Assembly: GCF_030291075.1 (NCBI RefSeq)
Contig: NZ_CP127407.1
Coordinates: 2,230,001 to 2,294,000, forward strand
Direction of reading: 5' to 3'
Length of the DNA: 64,000 nt
Source of the DNA: Stenotrophomonas sp. 57
GTDB taxonomy: Bacteria; Pseudomonadota; Gammaproteobacteria; Xanthomonadales; Xanthomonadaceae
In this document: in pieces, positions 8,520-17,092 of the stretch
Layout: every line of letters starts with the position of its first letter
How positions within the stretch are numbered: position 1 is the stretch's first letter
Position numbers and translations under genes: made by a program
The notes under the pieces: model-generated
Told to the model about the DNA's origin: nothing
Databases searched by the model: none
The model's input: only the letters and a program-made list of their open reading frames with translations

Positions 8520-8697
8520 TTCGAAACCCCGGTAGTTCGCTGAAGTAAACGCTTGCCAGCCGGCATCACCCTGTGTGGTGCCGGCTGGCAATCCGTCGGC
8601 CGGCTATGGCGGGCGGTGCGTGGAGGCCTTGTGCCTGCCGGTTCAGCGAACACCGGGTTTCGAACCACGCATCGTCCGCCACCTTTATCGGTGGCGG
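8520..8697 (+). promoter_or_regulatory. Nested inverted-repeat leader before a small gene
   Basis: Three inverted repeats are arranged within 180 bases directly upstream of the ribosome site of the gene at 8726. The outer arms are 8520-8544 and 8642-8664 (TTCGAAACC... / ...GGTTTCGAA, with small mismatches). Nested inside is a perfect 13-base pair of arms at 8553-8565 and 8579-8591 (TTGCCAGCCGGCA / TGCCGGCTGGCAA). Immediately before the ribosome site is a perfect 8-base hairpin, 8676-8683 and 8690-8697 (CCGCCACC / GGTGGCGG). If transcribed, the leader would form a long branched hairpin. It could be a structured regulatory RNA or a repeat family; which is unknown. Confidence 0.5.
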
Positions 8698-8725
8698 CTT
8701 CTGCATGCACGCAAGGAGCCCAGCC

Positions 8726-9082
8726 ATGACCCAGCCCCACTCCCCTGCCCCGCACCCGATCCACGATGCGCCCGCCAACGGCCCCGCGCTGGACCCGAAC
8801 ACCCTCATCGCCCTGCTGCACAGCATCGGCTCCGGCGCCGCCTCCGATGGCCAGCCGTGGCCGGAACGCCATCAGATGCCAGGCCGACGCATCGCCCTGG
8901 CGGATACCGACTGCTCGCTGGCGGGTCTACGGGTGGTGCTGGAGATCCTGCTGGCCGCGCAGCGCGCCCGCGAAAATGGCGAGCTGGAGCAGTACGTTGG
9001 CCCGCGCGTGATGGAGGGGCTGATCATGGCCGGAATCGGCCTTACCGCACACGCCAGTACCCGACTGCATCCGGAGGGCTGA
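8726..9082 (+). CDS. Small hypothetical protein
   Basis: A 118-residue protein starting at the ATG at 8726, with AAGGAG 7 bases upstream, a clear ribosome site that rules out the longer frame beginning at 8573. The N-terminal 35 residues are Pro/Ala/His-rich; the rest contains helical segments (LRVVLEILLAAQRARENGELE) and ends with a small hydrophobic stretch. It resembles the short proteins of about 100 residues scattered in Stenotrophomonas and Pseudomonas genomes behind structured leaders, but I cannot name the family. The following gene begins directly after its stop, so the two probably form an operon. Confidence 0.6.
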   Translation: MTQPHSPAPHPIHDAPANGPALDPNTLIALLHSIGSGAASDGQPWPERHQMPGRRIALADTDCSLAGLRVVLEILLAAQRARENGELEQYVGPRVMEGLIMAGIGLTAHASTRLHPEG

Positions 9083-9553
9083 GTGGCCTGGTGGCGCTGG
9101 GCGGCCACCGCGCTCTGTCTTGTGGTGGTGGTTGCGGCACAGACGCAGTGGCTGGCACCGCCCAAGCCCTCGCCTATCGGTTTCCACAGCATCCCCGGCG
9201 ATCGCTTTCTGCAATTGCGCCGCCAAGCCATGCAGTTCGTGGAGGCTCGGCCACGACAGGGCTTCCAGTTCGTTGAGCGGCATCGAGATGCCGCGTTCCA
9301 GGTTCATTGCCGAGGCATACCCGTGCTGTGGCTGGAGAGGCGCTCGCACCATCTGCTGTTGCAGGTCTCACTGGACGCGAAGCAGCGGGCGCCTGCCGTT
9401 GTGCGGTTGCGGGCGCTCCTCCAATGGCAGTTGGAGCCGTTGGATTACCTGGAGCAGGTACTGGCTGGCGTGCCGGAAAATGTTCTGTTGGATCGGGTGC
9501 TGCAGATTCTTGCCAGTGATGTGCCTGATGGGGCGCGATGTGGCGTGCCGTAG
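9083..9553 (+). CDS. Hypothetical membrane-anchored protein
   Basis: A 156-residue reading beginning with GTG at 9083, immediately after the TGA of the preceding gene. An N-terminal hydrophobic helix (WAATALCLVVVVAAQ) suggests an anchor or an uncleaved signal. The rest is soluble, with the LEPLDYLEQVLAGVPENVLLD region predicted to be helical. Its TAG stop is part of the GTAG that starts a SMAG-like REP hairpin, so the repeat appears to supply the end of the gene. No family recognised; adjacency suggests co-expression with the upstream small gene. Confidence 0.45.
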   Translation: MAWWRWAATALCLVVVVAAQTQWLAPPKPSPIGFHSIPGDRFLQLRRQAMQFVEARPRQGFQFVERHRDAAFQVHCRGIPVLWLERRSHHLLLQVSLDAKQRAPAVVRLRALLQWQLEPLDYLEQVLAGVPENVLLDRVLQILASDVPDGARCGVP

Positions 9554-9574
9554 TCGAGCGTGGCTCGACTCTAC
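9550..9574 (+). repeat. SMAG-like (GTAG) REP hairpin
   Basis: GTAG followed by a 7-base perfect stem (GTCGAGC - GTG - GCTCGAC) and CTAC at the other end. This is the form of the GTAG-headed REP elements (SMAG) known from Stenotrophomonas maltophilia. The TAG is also the stop codon of the gene ending at 9553. Confidence 0.65.
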
Positions 9575-9610
9575 AGGGCTGGGGGCAGCGAGGGTTCGGG
9601 CTCCAGCCCT
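9575..9610. terminator. Hairpin after the small gene pair
   Basis: Arms AGGGCTGG (9575-9582) and CCAGCCCT (9603-9610) enclose a 20-base GC-rich loop. It sits between convergent genes and directly follows the REP; a bidirectional terminator is plausible although no long T-run follows. Confidence 0.4.
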
Positions 9611-9657
9611 GCCGCTCCTCACCTGTGCGACAGGCATTGGCCCAGTGGTCGTGCGAG

Positions 9658-10284
9658 TCACCTCCCGGCATCGATCCAGCCCGCATTGCGCGCACGCGCA
9701 AGATCTTCTGGCGTATCGATATCCAGGCCCAGTTCCGGTGCCTGTAGGACATGCACCGTATCGACAGGAAGTTGCCTCAAGCGCGCTCCGAAGCCGCGGT
9801 CACCGGTTGCACCCGCAGAGTTGAACCATGCACGCGGCACTACTGCGGGAACGCCAAGCACATTTCCGTGGCGGGTGCCCGCGCACGTTGACGCTGCGGC
9901 GCGGGCACCGGAAAGCAGCGCCTGCAGATGGGAGCGCTCGATTGCGGGCTGGTCGCATGCCACGACCATCACCGCGTTCACCGTGGGCAGCAGGTGTGCG
10001 CCGGCAACCTGCAGACTGCTCGCCAAGCCGCGTTCCCAGTGGTGGTTGGTTACAGGTATGGCATCCAGCCCGGCAATGCTGGATGTCACGGCCTGTTCGT
10101 TTGCGCCCACCACGACCAGCACCTGCGCTGGCGCGAGCTCGCGTGCCAACCGCACTACGCGATGTACCAGGGTCTCGCCCTGCCGGGTCAGAAGCTGCTT
10201 GGGCTGGCCAAGTCGGGTGCTCCCGCCGGCAGCCAGCACGACGACCGCATGCACGTCAGTCACCTGTCGTGCGCGCTTCGCCAT
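9658..10284 (-). CDS. mocA: MocA-type molybdenum cofactor cytidylyltransferase
   Basis: A 208-residue NTP-transferase with the nucleotide-binding start AAGGSTRLGQPKQLL at about residues 18-32 and the metal-binding VVACDQPA segment near 107-114. The family (MobA/MocA-like) adds CMP to molybdopterin to give the cytosine dinucleotide cofactor. Position at the end of a paoABC operon fits, because PaoABC-type aldehyde oxidoreductases use that cofactor. The start is the ATG at 10284, inside the end of the XdhC-type gene (25-base overlap); a GTG at 10263 is an alternative that would remove seven residues. A cytoplasmic enzyme. Confidence 0.85.
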   Translation of the reverse strand: MAKRARQVTDVHAVVVLAAGGSTRLGQPKQLLTRQGETLVHRVVRLARELAPAQVLVVVGANEQAVTSSIAGLDAIPVTNHHWERGLASSLQVAGAHLLPTVNAVMVVACDQPAIERSHLQALLSGARAAASTCAGTRHGNVLGVPAVVPRAWFNSAGATGDRGFGARLRQLPVDTVHVLQAPELGLDIDTPEDLARARNAGWIDAGR

Positions 10285-11321
10285 TGCTCCAGCTGCGCGG
10301 CGATGCTGAGCGAAATCGCCTCTGGCCCTCGGCCGCCGATGTTCAGGCCGACTGGCGATCGAAGTCTCGGGGACAGGCGGTGGCGCTGATCCGTTGTCAG
10401 CAGCTTGAACAGGTCCTCACGCCTTCGCCGCGGACCCAGCAGTCCAATGAACGCGACGTTGGTATCAGCCAGGGCCACCAGCGTCTCCCGGTCCAGTTCG
10501 AAATCGTGATGCATCACCAGTGCCGCGTCGCACTGGTCGCCATGAAGGGCCTCGGCCGGGCTGGTCTGAAGATGCGCATCCGCGCACTGCCCGGCTGAGG
10601 CCCAGCGCGCTCGCCGTTCGGCCACGCTGACCCGCCACCCCAGGCCGCGCAGCAGCGGAACCAGGAAGGGCGTTTCGGGACCGCCCCCCAGCACCAGGGC
10701 CTGCGGAAGCCGGGGCAACGGCAAACGCCACGCACCCTCGCCAAAGGGCTGCGTACCATCCATCGGATGCAGCTTCCACGCCTGCTCGTGATGGCCGGCA
10801 CGGAAAATCACCTGCCCCGACGTACGAAGGTCGCGCTGGAGTGACACCCCCTCGCGCAACCAAGCCTCGATGACGACGTCGATGCCGGCCATGGCGCGCA
10901 ATGGCAGGAGCGCAATCCGCAGCAGGCCGCGGCACCCGAGAGAGGACCCACTCAACAGATCGTCGTCACTGCGGGTGTCGATCTCGATCCAGTCGACCCG
11001 CCCTGCCGCGCTCACCTGCTGCGCGCGTCGCGCGAGCTCGGGCTCCAGGCATCCGCCGCTCAGCCAGCCGACCTGGCTGCCCTTGCAGAACAGCACCATG
11101 TCGCCGGCACCGGCGTAGGTGGAGCCATCGGTTTCCAGCACCAGCGCGAGCACGGCGTGCTGCCGTGCGCGCACGTGCGTCACTGCCGTCTCGAGTACGC
11201 CGCGCGGGTTGCCTTCGGTGAGGAAGCCCGGCGCTGCGGACATGTCCTCGGCAAGATCGCCAGGCACTCCTCCGCCTGCCGCTGAAGCTTCCAGCGCGAG
11301 TGAGGCTACGGGTCGGTCCAT
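10260..11321 (-). CDS. paoD: XdhC/PaoD-type molybdoenzyme maturation factor
   Basis: About 353 residues of the XdhC/CoxI family. The N-terminal domain has SGGCLEPEL (about residues 88-96) and the C-terminal Rossmann domain has LVLGGGPETPFLVPLL. These proteins bind the molybdenum cofactor, promote its sulfuration and insert it into molybdopterin hydroxylases; in Escherichia coli PaoD serves PaoABC. The ATG at 11321 is chosen; a TTG two codons upstream is also possible. It lies 9 bases after paoC on the same strand and overlaps mocA, so paoABCD-mocA looks like one transcript. Confidence 0.8.
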   Translation of the reverse strand: MDRPVASLALEASAAGGGVPGDLAEDMSAAPGFLTEGNPRGVLETAVTHVRARQHAVLALVLETDGSTYAGAGDMVLFCKGSQVGWLSGGCLEPELARRAQQVSAAGRVDWIEIDTRSDDDLLSGSSLGCRGLLRIALLPLRAMAGIDVVIEAWLREGVSLQRDLRTSGQVIFRAGHHEQAWKLHPMDGTQPFGEGAWRLPLPRLPQALVLGGGPETPFLVPLLRGLGWRVSVAERRARWASAGQCADAHLQTSPAEALHGDQCDAALVMHHDFELDRETLVALADTNVAFIGLLGPRRRREDLFKLLTTDQRHRLSPRLRSPVGLNIGGRGPEAISLSIAAQLEQWRSAHDR

Positions 11322-11330
11322 GCGCAAGGG

Positions 11331-13535
11331 TCAGCCCACGTCGGGCAAGCCGGGCAGCAGCTTGTCCAGGGTAATGGGATAGTTGCGCACGCGCACGCCG
11401 GTTGCGTTGTAGACCGCATTGGCGATCGCGGCGCCAACCCCGCAGATGCCCAGTTCACCCACACCCTTGGCCTTCATCGGCGAGATCACCGGATCCAGCG
11501 TGTCGAGGAAGACCACCTCCTGGTACGGGATGTCGGCGTGCACGGGAACCTCGTAGCCGGCCAGGTCGTGGTTGATGAACAAGCCAAGCCGTTTATCGAC
11601 CACCAGCTCCTCCATCAGGGTCGCGCCCGCACCCATCACCATCCCGCCGATGACCTGGCTGCGTGCAGACAGCGGATTGAGGATCCGGCCGCCATCGCAT
11701 ACCGCAAGCATGCGGCGAATGCGTGTCTCTCCAGTGTAGGCGTGCACGGCGACCTCGCAGAAATGCCCTGCATAGGTACCTACGTCGTAGCCTTGTTTGA
11801 AATCGCCGAAGGCAATGCCGTCCTCCGCCGAAAGTGTGCCCGCCTCCGCCAGCTTGATGGTCCGCCCACCTGCCTGGATGCGGCCATTGGCGAAGTTTGC
11901 GGTGTCGCCGTCGAAGCCGAGTTTCTCGCCCACCTTGCGGCGCAGGCTGACGCACGCCGCGTACACGCCTGCGGTGGAGCTTGCCGCGCCCCACTGGCCG
12001 CCGGAACCGGCGGAGGCGGGATGACGGGAGTCGCCGAGGGTCACCTGGACCCGCTCCAGCGGCACGCCCATGGTCTCGGCTGCCGTCTGCGCGATGATCG
12101 TGTAGGAGCCGGTGCCGATGTCGGTCATGTCGGTCTCGACAATCACCCCACCCTGGCCGTCAAGCCGGACCCGCGCCGCCGACTTCATCGTCGGTGCGCC
12201 TCGATAGCCCGCGGACACGCCCATGCCGACCAGCCAGTGCCCTTCCCTGACCTGCGCCGGTTTGGCGTTGCGCTTGTTCCAGTTGAAGCGCTCCGCGCCT
12301 TCGCGCAGGCAGCGCACCAGGTTGCGGTCGGAGAACCTCTTGGACGGATCGCCGGGCACGACCTCGGGCTCGTTAAGGATGCGGAACGTGATCGGGTCGA
12401 GACCCAGCTTCTCGGCCATTTCGTCCATCGCCACTTCCAGCGCCATGTGGCCGGGTGCTTCGCCCGGTGCGCGCATCGCGTTGCCTTCGGGCATGTCGAG
12501 CGTGGCGATGTAGTTGGCCACCAGGCGGTTCGCGCCTGCATAGAGCTTAGGCGTCTGCAGGGTGCCGTTTTCGCCATCCTCGCCGTTGATGTTGCCCGAC
12601 CAGTTCTCATGGGCGATGGCGGAGATCCGGCCATCCTTTCCGCAGCCGATCCGCACGCGCTGGAGGGTGGCGTGCCGGTGCGTGGTGTTGTTGGGCATCA
12701 ACGGACGTTGCAGCGCGATCTTCACCGGGCGCCCGACCTGCTTGGCCGCCAACGCAGCCAGCACCGCGTCGGCACGGATGAACAGCTTGCCGCCGAAGCC
12801 GCCGCCGATATAGGGCGAGTCCACGCGCACTTTGGCAGGATCGATGCCGAGGATCGCCGCCATGCCCTGCCTGGCCCAGTCGATCATCTGGTTCGCCGTC
12901 CACAGCGTGAGCGTGTCACCCTCCCAGGCGGCGATGGTGGCGTGCGGCTCCATCATCGAATGACTTTCGTCGGAGGTGTGATAGGTCTCGTCGAGCTTGA
13001 CCGCGGCGCTCGCGTAGGCGGTGTCGAAATCGCCCAACGCCTGCCGGTCGGGCTTGCCGTCACGCCCCTTTGCCAGCGGTGCGGACGGTGCCAGAGCCGG
13101 GAAATCGAAGCGACCCTTGCTGAGCTCGTAGCGGGTGCGGATCAGCGCCGCGGCGGCGCGGGCCTGCTCGAAGGTCTCTGCCACCACGCAGGCGATGGCC
13201 TGGTGGTAGTGGGCGACTTCGGGTCCGCCGAACAGCGGCGCATTGTTCCAGTTCGATTTGCCGACCGGCTTGGTTTCCGGTGCGGTGATGACCGCCAGTA
13301 CGCCGGGCGCGGCACGTGCGCGGGAGGCATCCATCGAAATGATGCGCCCCTTGCCGATGCCCGCACCGACGATGTAGCCGTAGGCCTGGTTCGGCGCCAC
13401 GTCATGGCGCTCGTAGGCATACGGGGCGGTGCCGGTGGTCTTGCGTGGACCGTCGATGCGCGGCGTCGACTTGCCGACGACCTTGGCCTTGTCGAACAGG
13501 TTGTCGCCGGCGGGGGCGTTGAATTCAAGGGGCAT
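11331..13535 (-). CDS. paoC: Aldehyde oxidoreductase molybdenum-binding subunit PaoC
   Basis: A 734-residue protein, close to the 732 residues of Escherichia coli PaoC. It shows the xanthine dehydrogenase large-subunit signatures: YIGGGFGGK near residue 263, RAPGEAPGHMALE near 360, a GSGGQWGAASST region near 510, and the C-terminal KGVGELGICGVGAAIANA with the Glu expected to be catalytic. It binds the Mo cytosine-dinucleotide cofactor and oxidises aldehydes to acids. The start is the ATG at 13535 (AAGGAG upstream), overlapping the paoB stop as TGATG. It is exported as part of the folded complex with PaoA, which carries the Tat signal. Confidence 0.9.
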   Translation of the reverse strand: MPLEFNAPAGDNLFDKAKVVGKSTPRIDGPRKTTGTAPYAYERHDVAPNQAYGYIVGAGIGKGRIISMDASRARAAPGVLAVITAPETKPVGKSNWNNAPLFGGPEVAHYHQAIACVVAETFEQARAAAALIRTRYELSKGRFDFPALAPSAPLAKGRDGKPDRQALGDFDTAYASAAVKLDETYHTSDESHSMMEPHATIAAWEGDTLTLWTANQMIDWARQGMAAILGIDPAKVRVDSPYIGGGFGGKLFIRADAVLAALAAKQVGRPVKIALQRPLMPNNTTHRHATLQRVRIGCGKDGRISAIAHENWSGNINGEDGENGTLQTPKLYAGANRLVANYIATLDMPEGNAMRAPGEAPGHMALEVAMDEMAEKLGLDPITFRILNEPEVVPGDPSKRFSDRNLVRCLREGAERFNWNKRNAKPAQVREGHWLVGMGVSAGYRGAPTMKSAARVRLDGQGGVIVETDMTDIGTGSYTIIAQTAAETMGVPLERVQVTLGDSRHPASAGSGGQWGAASSTAGVYAACVSLRRKVGEKLGFDGDTANFANGRIQAGGRTIKLAEAGTLSAEDGIAFGDFKQGYDVGTYAGHFCEVAVHAYTGETRIRRMLAVCDGGRILNPLSARSQVIGGMVMGAGATLMEELVVDKRLGLFINHDLAGYEVPVHADIPYQEVVFLDTLDPVISPMKAKGVGELGICGVGAAIANAVYNATGVRVRNYPITLDKLLPGLPDVG

Positions 13536-14485
13536 CAGCGCTCTCCTTCCACCAGCACAGCTGCGAGGGTGCGCTCGGCGAGCGCGATCTTGAACGCGTT
13601 CTCCCGCGTGGGACGGGCACCGGCGAACACCTGCCGGGCCGCGACCTTTACGCCGTCGCGCAGCAGCGGTTCGGCTGCCTCGACGCGCCACGGCTTCGGC
13701 GCAACTCCACCGAAGGCGAACCGCGCCGAGCCGTCTCGCTGCACGACCGCGGCGACCGACACCAGTGCGAACGCATAGGACGCGCGGTCACGTACCTTGT
13801 GGTACACGTGCCGACCACCCAGGGGCTCCGGCAGCGTGACGTGGGTGATCAGCTCACCCCGCTGCAGCACGTTGTCCTGCTGCGGCCTGTCGCCGGGCGA
13901 CCGATGGAAATCGGCAATCGGGATGCTACGCGTACTGCCGTCACCGCTGACGGTCTGGATCGAGGCGTCCAGCACCCGCAGGGCCACCGCCATGTCGCCC
14001 GGATAGGTCGCGATGCAGCTGTCCGAGGTGCCGATCACGCCCATCTGCCGGGAGAACCCCTCGAGTGCGCCGCAGCCGGAACCGGGGAGGCGCTTGTTGC
14101 AGGGCAGATTGGGGTCGTAGAAATACGGGCAGCGCGTGCGCTGCAGCAGGTTGCCGCCGGTGGTGGCTTTGTTGCGCAGCTGCCCGGACGCGCCTGCCAC
14201 GATCGCGCGGGTCAGCACCGCGTAGTCGCGGCGCACGCGCTCATGCGAGGCCAGCGCGGTATTGGTGACCAGCGTGCCGATGCGCAGGCCGCCTTCGTCG
14301 GTGGGTTCGATCCTGTCCAGGCCGATCTCCTGCACATCGACCAGGTGCGCTGGCGTCTCGACCTCCAGCTTCATCAGGTCGAGCAGGTTGGTCCCTCCGG
14401 CCAGGAACTTCGCGCCCTCGGTACCGGCGACGGCCCTGGCGGCCTCGGCCGGGGATTTGGCGCGTTCGTAACTGAAGGCCCTCAT
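13535..14485 (-). CDS. paoB: Aldehyde oxidoreductase FAD-binding subunit PaoB
   Basis: A 316-residue FAD-binding subunit. FAD-contact motifs are [14 protein letters not shown] near residues 26-39 and [14 protein letters not shown] near 108-121. The segment after this ([11 protein letters not shown] and GSGCGAL) carries the cysteines that in PaoB ligate an additional [4Fe-4S] cluster, which separates this family from ordinary xanthine dehydrogenase FAD subunits. The start is the ATG at 14485, overlapping the paoA stop by 4 bases (ATGA); the stop overlaps paoC. Electron path inferred from the family: Mo centre to FeS to FAD. Confidence 0.9.
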   Translation of the reverse strand: MRAFSYERAKSPAEAARAVAGTEGAKFLAGGTNLLDLMKLEVETPAHLVDVQEIGLDRIEPTDEGGLRIGTLVTNTALASHERVRRDYAVLTRAIVAGASGQLRNKATTGGNLLQRTRCPYFYDPNLPCNKRLPGSGCGALEGFSRQMGVIGTSDSCIATYPGDMAVALRVLDASIQTVSGDGSTRSIPIADFHRSPGDRPQQDNVLQRGELITHVTLPEPLGGRHVYHKVRDRASYAFALVSVAAVVQRDGSARFAFGGVAPKPWRVEAAEPLLRDGVKVAARQVFAGARPTRENAFKIALAERTLAAVLVEGER

Positions 14486-15150
14486 GAGCGCCTCCCTGCA
14501 GAGGTTGCGCCAGCGACCTCTGCCATCGCCTCGGCAATGTTGGAATAGGCCCCGCAGCGGCAGAGGTTGCCGCTCATGCGTTCGCGCATTTCCAGGTTGG
14601 TGGCACGGGGCCGTGCGCTGACATCCGCCTGCACATGGCTGGGGACACCCCGCTTGATCTCGTCCAGGACCGCCACCGCCGAACAGATCTGCCCCGGCGT
14701 GCAATACCCGCACTGATAGCCATCATGCTTGATGAAAGCAGCCTGCATCGGATGCAGGTCATCGGGGGTGCCGAGGCCTTCGATGGTGGTGATGGCATCG
14801 CCCTGGTGCTGCACCGCCAGGCTGAGGCAGGCATTGATGCGCTCACCGTTGACCAGCACGGTACAGGCGCCGCATTGACCGTGGTCGCAGCCCTTTTTCG
14901 TTCCAGTCAGCTTCAGATGTTCGCGCAGGGCATCGAGCAGCGTGGTCCGGGTGTCGAGCTCAAGCTCCCGCCGCTCGCCGTTGACGGTCAAGGCCACCGT
15001 GCTGATGACCGGCGGCCTGGGCGGCGGGGGCGCCGCCAGTTCGGCGGCGAGCGATGATGCCCCCGGTGCGGCGGACATCGCCACGGTCGTGACGCCGCCA
15101 GCGATCACCTGGCGACGCGTCAACTTCATTCCTTCATCACAACTTGGCAC
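14482..15150 (-). CDS. paoA: Aldehyde oxidoreductase iron-sulfur subunit PaoA with Tat signal
   Basis: A 222-residue 2x[2Fe-2S] subunit. A Tat signal is visible at the N-terminus ([10 protein letters not shown] followed by an Ala-rich hydrophobic stretch). The first cluster motif is [12 protein letters not shown] with a later Cys in INACLSL; the second is CGYCTPGQ and CRCGAY. The GTG at 15150 is chosen as start because AGGAGG lies 5 bases upstream; the internal ATG at 15129 has its AAGGA directly abutting and is a poorer start, though it would also keep the Tat motif. It heads the paoABCD-mocA operon. Function: periplasmic detoxification of aromatic and other aldehydes, by family. Confidence 0.88.
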   Translation of the reverse strand: MPSCDEGMKLTRRQVIAGGVTTVAMSAAPGASSLAAELAAPPPPRPPVISTVALTVNGERRELELDTRTTLLDALREHLKLTGTKKGCDHGQCGACTVLVNGERINACLSLAVQHQGDAITTIEGLGTPDDLHPMQAAFIKHDGYQCGYCTPGQICSAVAVLDEIKRGVPSHVQADVSARPRATNLEMRERMSGNLCRCGAYSNIAEAMAEVAGATSAGRRS

Positions 15151-15382
15151 AGTGACCTCCTGGCATTCGGGAAAATCCCGTGGCTGGATGGACGCGCTCA
15201 CACTACCGAAGGGCCACTATGCCCATCTGCGGGGTACAGATCTGTGAAGTCAGCGAAATATACGACCCTTCCAAGGCAGTCAGCTTGCGTACCTAGAAGA
15301 ACGTGTTGTAGTAGTTCCGAAGAAATCGACTGCCTCGAGCTCTTTCAAGGACACCCGGACTCATTCCCAGCCTGCAAGCCAA

Positions 15383-15901
15383 CTACGGCGGGCTTGTCTG
15401 AGTTGCCACGCTCGCTTCTCTCGCAGGTAGACGGCTTCTCTCTTCCTCTCGCTTGCTGGCACATCGCAGAGACGCCATGCGTCCCGCCTGCTCAAGTTCG
15501 GAATGCGCGGCCTTCACTCCCTTCAGCGCGGCACTCTTGAGCCATGCGTATGCCTCACTGGATGACTCACAGTCCTGTTTGTGCCTCAACATGAAGAACA
15601 TGTTGTACTGTGCAACCGGGTGCCCCAGCGCTGCGGCATAGGCAAGCCACATATGGGAGTTGCCGGCCACGCCTTTACCCTCAAAGTGGCGCGAAAGTCG
15701 AAACGCCGCATCAGCATCGCCTGCATCTGCGCGCCCGACCAGCGTGCGTAGCTGCTTGTTATCAAGCTCCACGCCACTGTCCGTTGCGATCGGGCCGTCA
15801 AGCTCAACTTTCGGCGTGTCCGGTTGAGGGGGCACCTGCGCATTGACCAACCCGGCGCCCGCCAGACACAGGAGAAGACCGGCCTTCTTGAATATGGTCA
15901 T
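15383..15901 (-). CDS. Exported SEL1-repeat-like protein
   Basis: A 172-residue protein with a signal peptide (KAGLLLCLAGAGLVNA, about residues 6-21), then a Pro-rich spacer. A helical-repeat region follows with ADAGDADAAFRLSRHFEGKG (about 57-76) and LGHPVAQYNMFFML, typical of SEL1/TPR-like repeats. SEL1-like periplasmic proteins usually mediate protein-protein contacts; no specific role can be given. The tail is basic then Ser/Thr-rich. No strong ribosome site is seen before the ATG at 15901. It stands apart from the pao operon by a 232-base gap. Confidence 0.6.
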   Translation of the reverse strand: MTIFKKAGLLLCLAGAGLVNAQVPPQPDTPKVELDGPIATDSGVELDNKQLRTLVGRADAGDADAAFRLSRHFEGKGVAGNSHMWLAYAAALGHPVAQYNMFFMLRHKQDCESSSEAYAWLKSAALKGVKAAHSELEQAGRMASLRCASKREEERSRLPAREASVATQTSPP

Positions 15902-15989
15902 TTGACGCTGCCCTCGTTCATGAAGGTCACCCGCTCCTCAGGATGACTGCAGTGCGTTTCCTTTCGGATGTTCTGTCGATGGCCCGACG

Positions 15990-16472
15990 CTACAAAGGCG
16001 TTGGCTGGGAGGGCTCGGGCTCGTGGGTGGAGCCCTCCAACAAGGCAACGTAGGTATCGAGCCTGGTGCGAAGGCCGATCAGCATCCATCCCAGCAGGTA
16101 AAGCAGCACCATGGCGAAGATAAGCAGTGCGCCTAGCAATCCAACATCGAAAGCGCCCGGCCAGTCGCCCCATTTCCATCCGCGGAACTGCAGGTAGAGG
16201 GCAATCAACAGCGGGAATGGTCCCAGCCGCTGCACGCCGCCATGCATCATGCCCATGCGTTCAATCATGTTCGTGCGCAAGGTGCTGACGAACTTAAGTC
16301 GCCGCTCGCGCTGGACACGCGGGAATCCGCGAAGCTCGCCCACCACCGCTTGCCAGTGAGCCAAGCCCTCATCCATTTCGTGGGCGTGCGAGAGCCGCGG
16401 CTGACTGAACTGGCGAATGCCCCTGCCGGCGGCCAGGACGCCACCGGCAATGAACCCTCCAATCATGTCCAT
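15990..16472 (-). CDS. Hypothetical membrane protein with two C-terminal helices
   Basis: A 160-residue protein starting at the ATG at 16472 with AGGAG 4 bases upstream. An N-terminal Gly-rich hydrophobic stretch (MIGGFIAGGVLAAGRGI) is followed by a charged helical segment with many Arg (GFPRVQRERRLKFVSTLRTN) and two strong membrane helices around residues 85-97 and 107-132 (VGLLGALLIFAMVLLYLLGW). No family recognised. It points the same way as its two flanking genes, but the gaps (88 and 81 bases) leave operon membership open. Confidence 0.5.
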   Translation of the reverse strand: MDMIGGFIAGGVLAAGRGIRQFSQPRLSHAHEMDEGLAHWQAVVGELRGFPRVQRERRLKFVSTLRTNMIERMGMMHGGVQRLGPFPLLIALYLQFRGWKWGDWPGAFDVGLLGALLIFAMVLLYLLGWMLIGLRTRLDTYVALLEGSTHEPEPSQPTPL

Positions 16473-16553
16473 TGCGCTCCTGCCCCGGCCGGTACAGATG
16501 CCGGCCGCCCCGTCGTGTACCTGAGCGCGCTTGGGATGGCGCCCAAGCGGGAA

Positions 16554-17030
16554 TTACATACCCAGCTCCGACAACCCCGGATGATCATCCGGGCGACGTC
16601 CCAGCGGCCAATGGAACTTGCGGTCGCTTTCCTTGATCGGCATGTCGTTGATGCACGAGAAGCGCCGCTGCATCAGGCCGTCCTCTCCGAATTCCCAGTT
16701 CTCGTTGCCATAGGAACGGAACCAGTTGCCGGCGTCGTCGTGCCATTCGTAGGCATACCTGACAGCAATGCGGTTTTCGGTAAAGGCCCAGAGCTCCTTG
16801 ATCAGGCGGTACTCGAGCTCCTTGTTCCATTTGCGTGCCAGGAACTGCCGGGCTTCTTCCCGGCCATTGGTGAACTCGGCGCGGTTACGCCACTGGGTGT
16901 CGAGCGAATAGGCAAGCGACACCTTGTCGGCGTCGCGGGAATTCCAGCCATCCTCGGCAAGGCGCACCTTCTGCGTGGCCGATTCGAGGGTGAACGGAGG
17001 AAGCGGCGGACGGGGCTGTTCAGCGGACAC
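16554..17030 (-). CDS. NTF2-like DUF1348 family protein
   Basis: A 158-residue protein with the compact alpha+beta content of the NTF2 fold and the DUF1348 signatures [56 protein letters not shown] and [13 protein letters not shown]1348 proteins are soluble, single-domain and of unknown activity. The start is a GTG at 17030 with GGAGGT 6 bases upstream. It lies 62 bases downstream of a TetR-type regulator on the same strand, so the two could be co-transcribed, which is a common arrangement for small stress-related cavity-fold proteins. Confidence 0.8.
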   Translation of the reverse strand: MSAEQPRPPLPPFTLESATQKVRLAEDGWNSRDADKVSLAYSLDTQWRNRAEFTNGREEARQFLARKWNKELEYRLIKELWAFTENRIAVRYAYEWHDDAGNWFRSYGNENWEFGEDGLMQRRFSCINDMPIKESDRKFHWPLGRRPDDHPGLSELGM

Positions 17031-17092
17031 GGGGAGACCTCCAATCGAGATGGACAGACGGGTTGCTTCAAAGGATCTGGCGTACTCAGGCG

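Noticed and set aside
8520..8664. A tRNA or tRNA-like gene suggested by TTCGAA motifs
   Set aside because: The TTCGAA blocks belong to the arms of a long inverted repeat; no cloverleaf with acceptor and anticodon stems could be laid out.
11538..13778. 746-codon open frame antisense to paoC
   Set aside because: Shadow of the well recognised molybdenum subunit; no domain character and His/Arg-rich composition typical of antisense frames.
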